A DNA stretch of 64,000 bases. Source: Lepidodermella squamata. Lineage: Eukaryota > Gastrotricha. Of this stretch, positions 45,175-54,138 are shown in pieces. The notes under the pieces were generated by a model. It was not told the origin of the DNA, did not search any database, and worked only from the letters and a program-made list of their open reading frames with translations. The stretch spans positions 186,001 to 250,000 of the forward strand of contig JBLDXI010000010.1 of NCBI GenBank assembly GCA_047495785.1. The letters are read 5' to 3'. Numbering within the stretch: the first letter of the stretch is position 1; every line of letters starts with the position of its first letter. The translations under genes were made by a program, and so were the position numbers.

Positions 45175-45465
45175 CTGCGACGGAATGTGATGATTCCGTC
45201 AACATTAAAGGCATTGGCGAAACAGTACAACGATGAACTTGAAATGTGGATAACTGCTCCAGATTAGAATTGATTCCCCAGAGTTTCATTGCGAAATCTT
45301 AATTTTTATTACAGCAGTTCTTCTTTCCATAGCATCGGAACAGCCTAAGATCATAGACGCTAAATTTAAGAATAAATGTACGCAGTTTCAATGGCATGCT
45401 ACTACTACATAGTAGCATGGACGTAGGCTATTAACATTCAGTCGAGTGTGTGTCGCGTCCAATTT

Positions 45466-45921
45466 TTATTTCTCATATAGTATCGCATATAATATAGTTT
45501 CAAGCTGCGTCAGAGGTGTAGTTAAATCTTTAATGCCAGTCACTATTATCCACCCCGACGAAAATACATTCACGCATGTTGAACCATTGGTCAAATTTTT
45601 ACACCGCAGTGCCGGAAATCTAGTATTATCATATATCACTCGCGCACAGAGTTTGGCAACACGAGCTATTAAGGCCTCAGTTATGTTTATTCCAGTTGGC
45701 ATCTTTCCCGCAAGAGTACTGTTTACCAGGCGAATCTTAGATACCTTTATGGCAGTGTTGTCTTGTCGCTGTAGTTTCCTTGCCAGTTTTCGCCCATAAA
45801 TTTTTGCCAGTTCAGGATTCTTCGTAAAAAGCACTACTTTCCCGTTTTTAAATAGCAAAGCGTTGAAGTGCGGCTCTTTAATGACGAGAGCATTTGGAAA
45901 CTTTTGTTTAAGCTCAACCAT
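45466..45921 (-). CDS. Divergent TATA-binding-protein-like protein, 151 aa
   Basis: Single ORF reading like the two-repeat TBP saddle. Repeat 1: FNALLFKNGKVVLFTK and GRKLARKLQRQ correspond to the ALIF-SGK-VCTG and ARKYARxxQ blocks of TBP. Repeat 2: IRLVNSTLAGKM, then FPALRCKN and VNVFSSGWIIVTGIKD correspond to IQNxVGS, FPGLIYR and VLLIFxSGKIVLTGAK. The DNA-intercalating Phe pairs are not clearly kept. TBP nucleates transcription at core promoters. Host TBP would be far more conserved, so this is a fast-evolving or element-borne copy. It lies beyond the PolB end of the Polinton on the same strand. Confidence 0.6.
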   Translation of the reverse strand: MVELKQKFPNALVIKEPHFNALLFKNGKVVLFTKNPELAKIYGRKLARKLQRQDNTAIKVSKIRLVNSTLAGKMPTGINITEALIARVAKLCARVIYDNTRFPALRCKNLTNGSTCVNVFSSGWIIVTGIKDLTTPLTQLETILYAILYEK

Positions 45922-46528
45922 TTTGAAGAGGTGAATAATGCCGGCAAATTGAAATTGAATATAAATTAGCCTTGATTTTGTCTTGTATGTATCTTATATT
46001 TTTATAAAGCTATCCAGCTTGTCAACAATTGCTGTTGCCTAAAAAATTGTTGTTACATCACTACTACACTATCTGCACTCGTAAAAAGCAATTTTTGTTA
46101 TCATTTGCCAATGTCCTATTCATCTGTAAACTGTCCTGCAATTACATGTTTCACTTTCAAAGTACCTCTTGTCAAGCTGCCCTCTTCTGGGCGTTAAAGC
46201 TTATAAATAAATAAATAAATTCCGGAGATCAAATTGTACCCCCAGCGAGAGTGTGGAAACAACATTTTGCACGGTAACATCAATTTCAAGCATTTAATAT
46301 TCCAAGAAAAATGAGAAAATGAGTTGACATGACGAATTTACTTGCTTTTTATTACATTCTACCTGTTAACGACTTCTCTGCATATACATTGTATAAATGG
46401 TGCCGAGATGCAACGCTCAGTTTTTAAAAATAATTTTTTGGCGAAATCTTACAAAATTTATATCAACTGTACAATACCTTGTCATATTCTTACGCATCAT
46501 TTTACTTGGCAACTTTACTTATCCTGAA
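45922..46528. other. Spacer right of the TBP-like gene
   Basis: AT-rich, with AAATAAATAAATAAAT near 46204 and short unsupported ORFs. No Polinton terminal repeat was recognised. Confidence 0.35.
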
Positions 46529-46760
46529 ATGGCTAATCCTCAAATAGCTGAAATTTTCTTTCAACTATTTGTAAACCTGTAAGTATTTAATGTCAAAAAA
46601 TTCAACATACCTTATATTTTTTTCTTTCTTCAGCTACGACGAGGCAGGTCAAATGTATGATCACTTGCAGAACTCAGTAGCCAGCTACAACACTATCATC
46701 CAGATATTATGGGACATTCACGGATTACTCGTACCTCATCCTCCTCCACAGCCCCCCTAG
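46529..46760 (+). CDS. Small two-exon gene, 58 aa, unknown
   Basis: Exons 46529-46578 and 46634-46760 (donor gtaagt, acceptor ttcttcag, phase 2). The peptide starts MANPQIAEIFFQLFVNLYDE, is helical, and ends in a proline-rich tail (VPHPPPQPP). Good splice sites and a kept frame support it; no family is recognised. It could be a Polinton gene or a host microprotein. Confidence 0.4.
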
Positions 46761-47454
46761 TCCTCCTGTGGAGGAGGAAAATGCCAACTGGTGACCTGTA
46801 TATAAAAAAAAATAATCAACATTATTACAATATTATTAAACATTATATTAACCTTTGTATTTCGAAATCGCTATCGAAATCTAATCGAAGTAAATGTAAA
46901 GATTGCACTCCATGGCTTTTCTCAATCCAAGGATACAAATAGAAAATGCAGTCGAGTTTCACTAACTGTTTTATGCTGAAATGTCTTTCATTACCAGAGC
47001 GGAATCTACACATATGACGAAAAGGTTGAGTCCGCATTTATTATCATAGCAAGTTGCCGTTATCTCAAGCTGACATTTTAAGAATATTCGCAGCTGACCG
47101 TTGGCGAGACATAAAACGTGACAATTCCAGAGGGTACTTTCACTCTTGCAAGATGACTCATGCATTGGTTACTTTTGCGTCACATGCCCATTACATTTTA
47201 GAAGTTTGAATTTATGTATGCCGGAAGAGTCAAGGTCATATTTTGGTATTTTGGCGCTGAAATAATGGTTGGCGGGAAAGTTTCAATTTTCCTTTTCAAA
47301 AACTAGCGAGTGACCGTAGAAATTTAAAAAATTCAAATTTTGACTAGGGTTTCGGCGGGAATATCGTGTCTCGGAATTATTTTGACGCTAATATTTTCCG
47401 TCAAGGTCAAATTTTTGCCGGGAAAATTTCAAAATATTTTTCCGTTAGGAAAAT
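46761..47454. other. Intergenic region
   Basis: No supportable gene. Sequence becomes rich in TTTTGGCG/CGGGAAA motifs towards the telomere-like block. Confidence 0.35.
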
Positions 47455-47945
47455 CAATCGATATCGATTAGGGTTAGTGTTAATGATTATGGTTAAACCC
47501 TAGGGTTAGTGTTAAGGATTAGGGTTAAGCCCTAGGAATAGTGTTAAGGATTAGGGTTAGGGTTACGCCTATTTTGGCGGGAAATTAATTCAAAATCAAT
47601 CAATATCGGTTGATCGATATCGGTTATCGGCTAGGGTTAGGGATTATCGATTAGGGTTAGGGTTAAGGATTAGGGTTAAGCCCTAGGGTTAGTGTTAAGG
47701 ATTAGGGTTAAGCCCTAGGAATAGTGTTAAGGATTAGGGTTAGGGTTACGCCTATTTTGGCGGGAAATTAATTCAAAATCAATCAATATCGGTTGATTGA
47801 TATCGGTTATCGGCTAGGGTTAGGGATTATCGATTAGGGTTAGGGTTAAGGATTAGGGTTAAGCCCTAGGGTTAGGGTTAAGCCCTAGGACTAGGGTTAG
47901 GGTTAAGGAATCCAGTTAGGGTTAGGGTTAGCTCAAGGTCAAGGT
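47455..47945. repeat. Degenerate TTAGGG (telomere-like) block with 173-bp higher-order unit
   Basis: Dense TTAGGG, TTAGTG, TTAAGG and AAGCCCTAGG variants. A 173-bp unit repeats almost exactly (CGCCTATTTTGGCGGG at 47576 and again at 47749), including a non-telomeric stretch with CAATATCGGTTGAT. Interstitial rather than a chromosome end, since genes lie on both sides. Confidence 0.85.
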
Positions 47946-47988
47946 CGCGCGGGAAAAATTCAAATCGGAAAAACCGTTAACTTTTCCT

Positions 47989-48009
47989 CCCCCCCCCCCC
48001 CCCCCCCCC
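47989..48009. repeat. 21-bp poly-C run
   Basis: Uninterrupted run of 21 C just after the telomere-like block. It may form G-quadruplex/i-motif structures and is error-prone in assembly. Confidence 0.95.
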
Positions 48010-48262
48010 TACTACTCATGGCGATAAGTGAAGCTGGTTGTGAGGGAAAGAAAACGACACTGGTGTTCTATGTGAAAAAAACTGAAAATGCCGATGAAAT
48101 TTGAACATCCCTTTTAAATGCTTATTTGTCTACTTGGTTTGACCATCTGCCTCTGGCTTCGTGGCGCCACTATTGTCGTGACGCAAATGCCGGATGGCAG
48201 TTTGCGTCACCACTGCATTTGCGTGTTTGAGGTGGAAAACAGGCGAACACGATCCCGGGGTA

Positions 48263-48742
48263 TCGGGGCGTAGCTGAATGAAAGCATATCAGCAACAAAA
48301 TCAACATAGATGAAGATTCCAAGCGGGTGAATTTTCTTCGCTTGAGCAGTTCGACATGTCAGTCATCTTCGGCCAAACTATGCGACCGCAATAATATTGA
48401 CTGTGAATTTTCATATTTCTTTTCTTTAACCACGAAGAAATTTACTCCTTCACACCGTTGAAATAAAATCAAGTGTCGTATTGATTGCATAAACTCATGC
48501 TTTAACAACCTATAAAATGACCTTACTTGTGTCACTATTAATACTAGCTTCAATTTGTTTAAAAAATCTACGTCTTCGGATGGCTCGGACGGTGTGTTGC
48601 TAAAATCGCCGCGGCGATGCATGCAGGTCAAATTGAAATGAATAAACAAATCAGTAGTTTATTAATTAACGCCTAAAATATGTTAAAAACTGTAAATATT
48701 GACTGCGCGAGTATCAATTCAACGGTAAAGTCTTGCAGCTTC
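48263..48742. repeat. 480-bp repeat AB, copy 2 (uninterrupted)
   Basis: Matches 29687-29975 joined directly to 32409-32635 through one copy of the 36-bp segment (48516-48551). It lacks the LINE ORFs. Both copies keep a short minus-strand frame beginning MFIHFNLTCMHRRGD. Ends are TCGGGGCGTAGCTGAATG and CTTGCAGCTTC. Confidence 0.85.
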
Positions 48743-48758
48743 CTGCAGTAAGTTCCTG

Positions 48759-49250
48759 GATTTTCGAGGTATTTAACGCCCGCAATCTCGAGGCCTAAAG
48801 AAGTAAAAGAATGAACACTTTCGGGAAAATTAAGGTGCTAATGACTGTCGAAAATTTTTTTAGAAAAAATGTTGTTGATGTTATTGAATTTTCGAAGATC
48901 AAGTGGCTTTTCCGGACAAGTTCTGCCCGACATAGAAAGTGCCAAAAAACGCTGGCATTATCGCCATTTGCTGGAAATTGCTGGAAACAAATAATAATTG
49001 AGAAACAAATCGCAATTATCACATTTTAGCTCAGCTGGTCCGATCTTCGCATAGCAAAGCTAAATTTTCAGTTTATCAGTTTTACGTGGATTCGGCTCGT
49101 CAAATAATCTCCTTTCGTCTACTCCATGGCTTGATTCCATGCTCCATTTATCCTGGAGTAATAGTACATGTCTATTCCTCCAAGCCATTTATGGGGAGTA
49201 AAACGAAAAAAATTTAATGTGGATTTCGAAATGCGGGTGATTTGTATCAA
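48759..49250. repeat. Repeat module P, copy 2 (inverted)
   Basis: Reverse complement of 28439-28901 with about 30 bp of extra sequence. It is followed immediately by module Q in direct orientation, so P is flipped relative to Q between the two loci. Confidence 0.75.
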
Positions 49251-49505
49251 TGTATCAGCAAAACACTTCAGTGAAACGACAGGATAGCATAACAGCGGGC
49301 CGATTTTGATCATGGCTTCCTCCATCAGAAAAATGCGGTTTCGTTAACGTTGACCGACTTGTATTGCCCGCTGGGAAATATTTCGCTGATTCATTTTTCT
49401 TTTGAATCCTGAAATTTCAATAAAGCGGACGAAGAGGGAGCAATTAAAATTCTTATTACTTCGACATCATTTAGACTTTATTTAGAATGGCGGCTTCTTC
49501 AAGGT
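49251..49505. repeat. Repeat module Q, copy 2
   Basis: Direct match to 28915-29225. It ends at GCTTCTTCAAGG, about 50 bp from the H2A 3' stem-loop. Confidence 0.75.
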
Positions 49506-49556
49506 TTATTATTTTTGTTCACTGAGATAATTTTCAACACTGTTGCAACAACTTGT

Positions 49557-49572
49557 GGCCCTGAAAAGGGCC
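49557..49572 (-). terminator. Histone mRNA 3' stem-loop of H2A
   Basis: GGCCCTTTTCAGGGCC on the minus strand, a 6-bp stem with 4-nt loop matching the metazoan replication-dependent histone consensus bound by SLBP. About 40 bp 3' of the H2A stop. Confidence 0.95.
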
Positions 49573-49611
49573 GGTTCATGCTTTTGAAAAGCTGCGATGA
49601 TTGTAAGTCGC

Positions 49612-50055
49612 TTATTGAGACTGGCTCGCGGCAGCCTTCTTCTTGCCACCAGACGCCGGCTTGGCAGCAGGAGCCTCGGCGGTCTTCTTTGGCAGCAAAA
49701 CGGTCTGGATGTTAGGCAGAACACCACCTTGAGCAATCGTAACATGCGACAGCAGCTTGTTCAACTCCTCGTCGTTGCGGATCGCCAGTTGGATGTGGCG
49801 GGGAACGATGCGAGTCTTCTTGTTATCACGAGCGGCGTTGCCGGCCAACTCGAGCACTTCAGCAGCGAGGTATTCCATGACAGCGGCTAGGTACACAGGT
49901 GCACCCGCGCCGACACGCTCGGCGTAATTACCGCGCTTCAACAAACGGGTAATACGACCAACCGGGAATTGGAGCCCGGCACGCGATGACTTGGTCTTCG
50001 CCTTCTGGCGGTTAGCCTTGCCTCCCTTACCACGACCAGCAGCTGGAGCGGACAT
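49612..50055 (-). CDS. H2A: Histone H2A with extended C-terminal tail, 147 aa
   Basis: Core nucleosome histone. The start is ATG 50055 ([12 protein letters not shown]); the longer frame adds 28 non-histone residues. Canonical blocks: [73 protein letters not shown]. The tail after VLLPKKT is longer than usual and ends [10 protein letters not shown], giving SQ dipeptides at the extreme C-terminus, as in H2A.X-type histones, but without the usual acidic-hydrophobic ending. No introns; a histone stem-loop shows it is replication-dependent. It is divergent with H2B, sharing a 372-bp promoter. Confidence 0.97.
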   Translation of the reverse strand: MSAPAAGRGKGGKANRQKAKTKSSRAGLQFPVGRITRLLKRGNYAERVGAGAPVYLAAVMEYLAAEVLELAGNAARDNKKTRIVPRHIQLAIRNDEELNKLLSHVTIAQGGVLPNIQTVLLPKKTAEAPAAKPASGGKKKAAASQSQ

Positions 50056-50427
50056 GTTTTGATGTTTTAGTATTGAAAGTGAGAAATTCCTCAAATTTAA
50101 ATGAGCACGAACACTAAAAAATGGTAAATTTTCGCTCAAATACCTCGCATCGGCATTAATTTGAGCGCCAAATTTGAAATTTTATGTTTACGATATAATT
50201 AGCCAATAAACGATCGAGGCACGTGCTCTAATAATAATCCTCGCAATTTTATTGGTTGGAAGTGAGCGCGCGGGTGGCAATAAAAACAAAGCACGTGTGC
50301 GCGCGCTAATTCTGTCGCACTAATGCCACGTGCCACGTTTAATGTTTCACGATTTTCACAAACACTGTTCGGAAAAGCTAGTAAATACACGCATTTTTCA
50401 CCTTGCTAAAATCAATCATCTTCGATA
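50056..50427. promoter_or_regulatory. Bidirectional H2A/H2B promoter
   Basis: 372 bp between the two divergent start codons. CCAAT boxes occur in both orientations (GCCAATAAAC near 50201, TTATTGGTTGG near 50239), with CACGTG-type E-boxes (GCACGTGC near 50219, GCACGTGT near 50291, CCACGTGCC near 50325). Confidence 0.65.
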
Positions 50428-50802
50428 ATGTCGCCTAAAGTCACTGGTAAAGTTGCTTCGAAGGGTTCGAAGAAAGCCGCCAAGCCGAAGACCGCTGGCG
50501 AGAAGAAAAAGCGCCATCGCCGCCGCGAGTCGTACAACATTTACATCTACAAAGTGTTGAAGCAAGTGCACCCTGACACCGGCATCTCCGGCAAGGCTAT
50601 GGCCATTATGAACTCGTTTGTCAACGACATTTTCGAGCGCATCGCCCTCGAGTCGTCGCGCCTGGCTCACTACAACAAGAAGGCCACCATCAGCAGTCGA
50701 GAGGTACAAACGGCTGTTCGTCTCCTGCTGCCTGGTGAGCTTGCCAAGCACGCCGTCTCGGAAGGCACCAAGGCCGTCACCAAGTACACCAGCTCAAAAT
50801 AA
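50428..50802 (+). CDS. H2B: Histone H2B, 124 aa
   Basis: Canonical replication-dependent H2B without introns. Basic N-tail ([20 protein letters not shown]), then [40 protein letters not shown] and the near-invariant C-terminus [19 protein letters not shown]. Partner of H2A in the histone-fold dimer. A stem-loop lies 44 bp after the stop. Confidence 0.98.
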   Translation: MSPKVTGKVASKGSKKAAKPKTAGEKKKRHRRRESYNIYIYKVLKQVHPDTGISGKAMAIMNSFVNDIFERIALESSRLAHYNKKATISSREVQTAVRLLLPGELAKHAVSEGTKAVTKYTSSK

Positions 50803-50845
50803 GCTGCCTTGAAGACATCAGCACCGTCTTCTTACTGTCCGAACC

Positions 50846-50861
50846 GGCCCTTTTCAGGGCC
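50846..50861 (+). terminator. Histone mRNA 3' stem-loop of H2B
   Basis: GGCCCTTTTCAGGGCC, identical to that of H2A. The following bases (ACAAGTTGTTGCAACAGTG) are also identical to those after the H2A stem-loop. Confidence 0.95.
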
Positions 50862-52043
50862 ACAAGTTGTTGCAACAGTGTTTTCTTTGTTCTTTGTTTT
50901 TAAATAAAAAATTGTCATGGAAAATTTTATTGACAAGGAAGGCGAAAATAAAAAAGAAAAAATAATGTTCTCAAGATGGCATCTTCCCTTGGACTCGCCC
51001 TCCAAGCCAAGATGAGTAATCTTAAAAAACCTCATGCGCTAATTTCACACGGTTACCAAGCTATCGTTGCTCAAAGTTGAACAAGTGAAAAATAAAAAAC
51101 CCCTGGACGGGGATAATCTCTTTTTCGCCTAACTTAAATATGTGGTTATTTATACAGAAGTGTAATTTTGAAAAATTTAATCCATGGTGTTGGATCAGGA
51201 GCTCCAATTGTATAAATAAGTTTTAAACTTTTACCTCTTAAATGAGGGAAATGAATAAATGTGCGTGGATTCCAATTTCAGAACCAGTCTTTTTCTTTTA
51301 ATTCTCACGCCATAATATTTTTGTCCGCTAAAAAAATTAAGGCAACGACGACAACCCAATCTAAAAAGTATTACCACCGTAAAACGTGCGAATCCTTTCT
51401 GAAAATCAATAACTACCTTAATGTTCACATTAATTCATGGGATTTTTTCGCACATGATTCATGTCAACCTTTTGTAATATGAATAATATAGTACTTAAAC
51501 GGAAAAAATCTCATGAATTCATGTGACAATTCTAGCATATAGATGGTCTCAAATGCAAGCGACGATATCGCTGTGGCTGTGCGCCAGAACGCCTCGCCTA
51601 TAATAAAAACGGCGTAGAACTAAAGTTTTGCTATGCTAGCCAGATCGCTGAACGCCGCCGTTTTTTGGTTGTTTAGATAATGTCCAACATTTCCGGCATT
51701 GAAATTTGGTTTTTAGACTCGACCGTAAACCTTCGTTCTACCTATCTTTCGCACATACAAGCAAAAAACTGATGATCACCGATTTGGCTCGCGATAATAT
51801 TCAATTTTTTAATTTAAATGTAAATTTTGCAATTTAATTTTTAATTAATTATCATTTTGTAATTAGGCGCCGAAGAGGCAACCGAAATATGAGCAATGAG
51901 ATTGGAGCAAAACGAGAACTGTCGGATGCGAAAAATCGCACATTAATGAATCCACCTTTATAAAACTCCGCTAAAAAATCCGCTTATCTCGTTTTGCTCT
52001 CTTGCAAACATCCAGTCTGCGCATCAAAAGCGTTACCTACGCC
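50862..52043. other. Intergenic region
   Basis: No supportable gene. Near 51884-51915 and 51990-52004 are small inverted GAGCAA/TTGCTC motifs (ATGAGCAATGAGATTGGAGC and CTCGTTTTGCTCTC) related to the foldback element at 54.1-55.7 kb. This is just upstream of the ankyrin/SOCS gene. Confidence 0.4.
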
Positions 52044-53552
52044 ATGCTTTCTAATCTAGAGGAGTCATTCTTTCTCATAGCCAGCGATATGCTCTCGCAG
52101 CTCGCAGGTATCTCAGTCTCTGATAATTCCACCTTTATAATAACAGTTTTTCCGTCTTTTAGGGGCATTTTATTTATTTTATTATTGTGTTATAAGAGAT
52201 TTATCAATCAATTATTTTTAGTAGTATTTATGGTTATATCGCATGATAAATTAGCTTGCGGTGGAGGATGTTGCATTTCAGAACCCGACTATCACCGCCA
52301 ACTGCTGGACAGTGTGGCCGTACTTGCAGAACACACCGGCCGCTATTTGATGAGTGACACTGACGACGACGGCATCGATTTGGTCGACTCTGATTTACAC
52401 GGATCTGTTTACATCAGCATCCTACATCAAAGTGAAACGTCCGCCAAAGTCTGCAACCTCATCATCGCCGCTATTTTAAAAGGCGATCGTAATTCATTTC
52501 TGGAAGCTATTGGCACAAAATTAACGCCAAAGTTGGAGATTCTGCTACGTTGCGCTGTCGTAACTAGGGACGCTGAAACGTTGCGATGGGCTCTTGAAGG
52601 TGCGAAGCGAGTCACGCTGCTGGCCTGCCTCAGCGCCTCGCTACTTCGCAAGTCGATAACTAGTTTCTTCGACCAGGGTGTTCAAATCTTGCTGGAATTC
52701 GGTGCTTCGGCCAATAAAGGCATCTCCGCAGATTTCTCCTACCGGCCGCTATCTCGCGCTACTTATATATTCGTCGTTTACGATTTTGACCGCTATGCAG
52801 ATGAGGCGAAAGAGATCGAAAGTAGGGTTCAACCTGTCAACGACCGAGTGAAAAGCTTGGAAAAAATTACGGCGGCTCTTATTAAGTTCGGAGCCGATTT
52901 AACGGCTCGAATTTCAGACGTTTCGACTGGTGATATTGCACTCCACCGCGTCGCCTGGATTGCAATGCGAAGCCCAGAGACGGCGCGGCTCATTATCGAC
53001 GCGACACTCGCGGCTGGTTTAACCAACACCTTCGAATCACCCATGCATTCGCCTATGGCCTATTCATTAAACGTGGCAGCTCAACTCTATAGGTCGACCG
53101 AAAATCGGAGAAAAACGGCGAGTATTTTAAAATTCGCTGTGTTACCCCTACTTCAAGCCGGCGCTGCTTCTGGCCTTGATCCGCTGGGCGATGGTGAATT
53201 CATGCGAGATTATGCCACATTTTTTCGATCAACTCGCGACGACGATACGTTGAGTATCGAAATTTGGGGCCGACCGGAGGTTAGCACGGAGTTTCTGATC
53301 GAAGCGCGTCGGAGAGGTTCGCTCAATGTGAAATCAGTCATGCGAGTCTGCGACCATTTCGGGCCGGTTGTTGAGTATTTTTTTCGCCTGATTCGCGCTC
53401 AATTTCCCCGCTCGCTACAGGCGATTTGCCGGCTGCAAATTCTACGCCGCTTGCCGGTTGGCTCAAAGTCACGTGATGCGGCTATCGACGCCTTAGAACT
53501 GCCGCTTCTTCTTTCCGAGTACCTGAAATTTCACGATCTGGACGGCCGGTGA
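52044..53552 (+). CDS. Ankyrin-repeat and SOCS-box (ASB-like) protein, 444 aa
   Basis: Likely substrate receptor of a Cullin-5/Elongin BC ubiquitin ligase. I model exon 1 52044-52107 and exon 2 52282-53552, phase 1 (GCAG|gtatct ... catttcag|AA). Degenerate ankyrin-like helices occur through the middle (VQILLEFGASANKG, ALIKFGADLTAR, VLPLLQAGAASG). The C-terminus fits a SOCS box: BC-box SLQAICRLQILRRL, then LELPLLLSEYLKF as the Cul5-box-like LPxxLxxYL. The 174-bp intron has no stop in frame, so an unspliced form would encode a hydrophobic insert (GILFILLLCYKRF). Ankyrin repeats are weak, so the repeat count is uncertain. Confidence 0.65.
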   Translation: MLSNLEESFFLIASDMLSQLAGISVSDNSTFIITVFPSFRGILFILLLCYKRFINQLFLVVFMVISHDKLACGGGCCISEPDYHRQLLDSVAVLAEHTGRYLMSDTDDDGIDLVDSDLHGSVYISILHQSETSAKVCNLIIAAILKGDRNSFLEAIGTKLTPKLEILLRCAVVTRDAETLRWALEGAKRVTLLACLSASLLRKSITSFFDQGVQILLEFGASANKGISADFSYRPLSRATYIFVVYDFDRYADEAKEIESRVQPVNDRVKSLEKITAALIKFGADLTARISDVSTGDIALHRVAWIAMRSPETARLIIDATLAAGLTNTFESPMHSPMAYSLNVAAQLYRSTENRRKTASILKFAVLPLLQAGAASGLDPLGDGEFMRDYATFFRSTRDDDTLSIEIWGRPEVSTEFLIEARRRGSLNVKSVMRVCDHFGPVVEYFFRLIRAQFPRSLQAICRLQILRRLPVGSKSRDAAIDALELPLLLSEYLKFHDLDGR

Positions 53553-54138
53553 CGATGATAAATCCAATTTATTACTGCCACAAAGGACTATTCAAAATTT
53601 TCCCGGTTTTTATAATAGGAAACGAGAATTCTTTCAACGAATAATCATTCGAATTGAGTTGATTTATTGAAAACACTGATAATTTATATTTATTCCTGTT
53701 TTGTTTTTTTAACTGTCTTCACATTTTAAATATATTGCTGCTATGCACGTCGATATTTCATTGTTAGAAATTGAATTTCTATCTAAAACAAAATATTTTA
53801 CGAGTAAATTACCATTCGCAGATTACCTCAAATGGCTTAGCCAAAAAACTGCGCAACTCTTCGCCTCTCTTAATTCCTACCTATATATTTTAATGCAAAA
53901 ATTGCTGATGATACTTCAAAATAAAAATATTTGAAAAAATCAAGTTGGTGTGTTTTCAGATAATTTGAGCCGAAGTAGCCACCCAGAATTATTTGCCAGT
54001 TGCGACAATGAGAGCAAAACTCATAACGATGAAATAAACCAGTGTCAGATCTATCTTTTTTATTCATCTATGATAAGAAAAATTCGGAATTTTCGCGCTA
54101 ACTAATGCTGTCGAGAAATATTATGAAGAATACTTTAA
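53553..54138. other. Intergenic region
   Basis: AT-rich, with short unsupported ORFs only. Holds the 3' end of the ankyrin/SOCS gene. Confidence 0.4.

Noticed and set aside
45446-45799. Plus-strand ORF opposite the TBP-like gene
   Set aside because: Shadow frame; only the minus strand shows TBP-like blocks.
47455-47945. True chromosome end
   Set aside because: Repeats are degenerate and genes continue on both sides.
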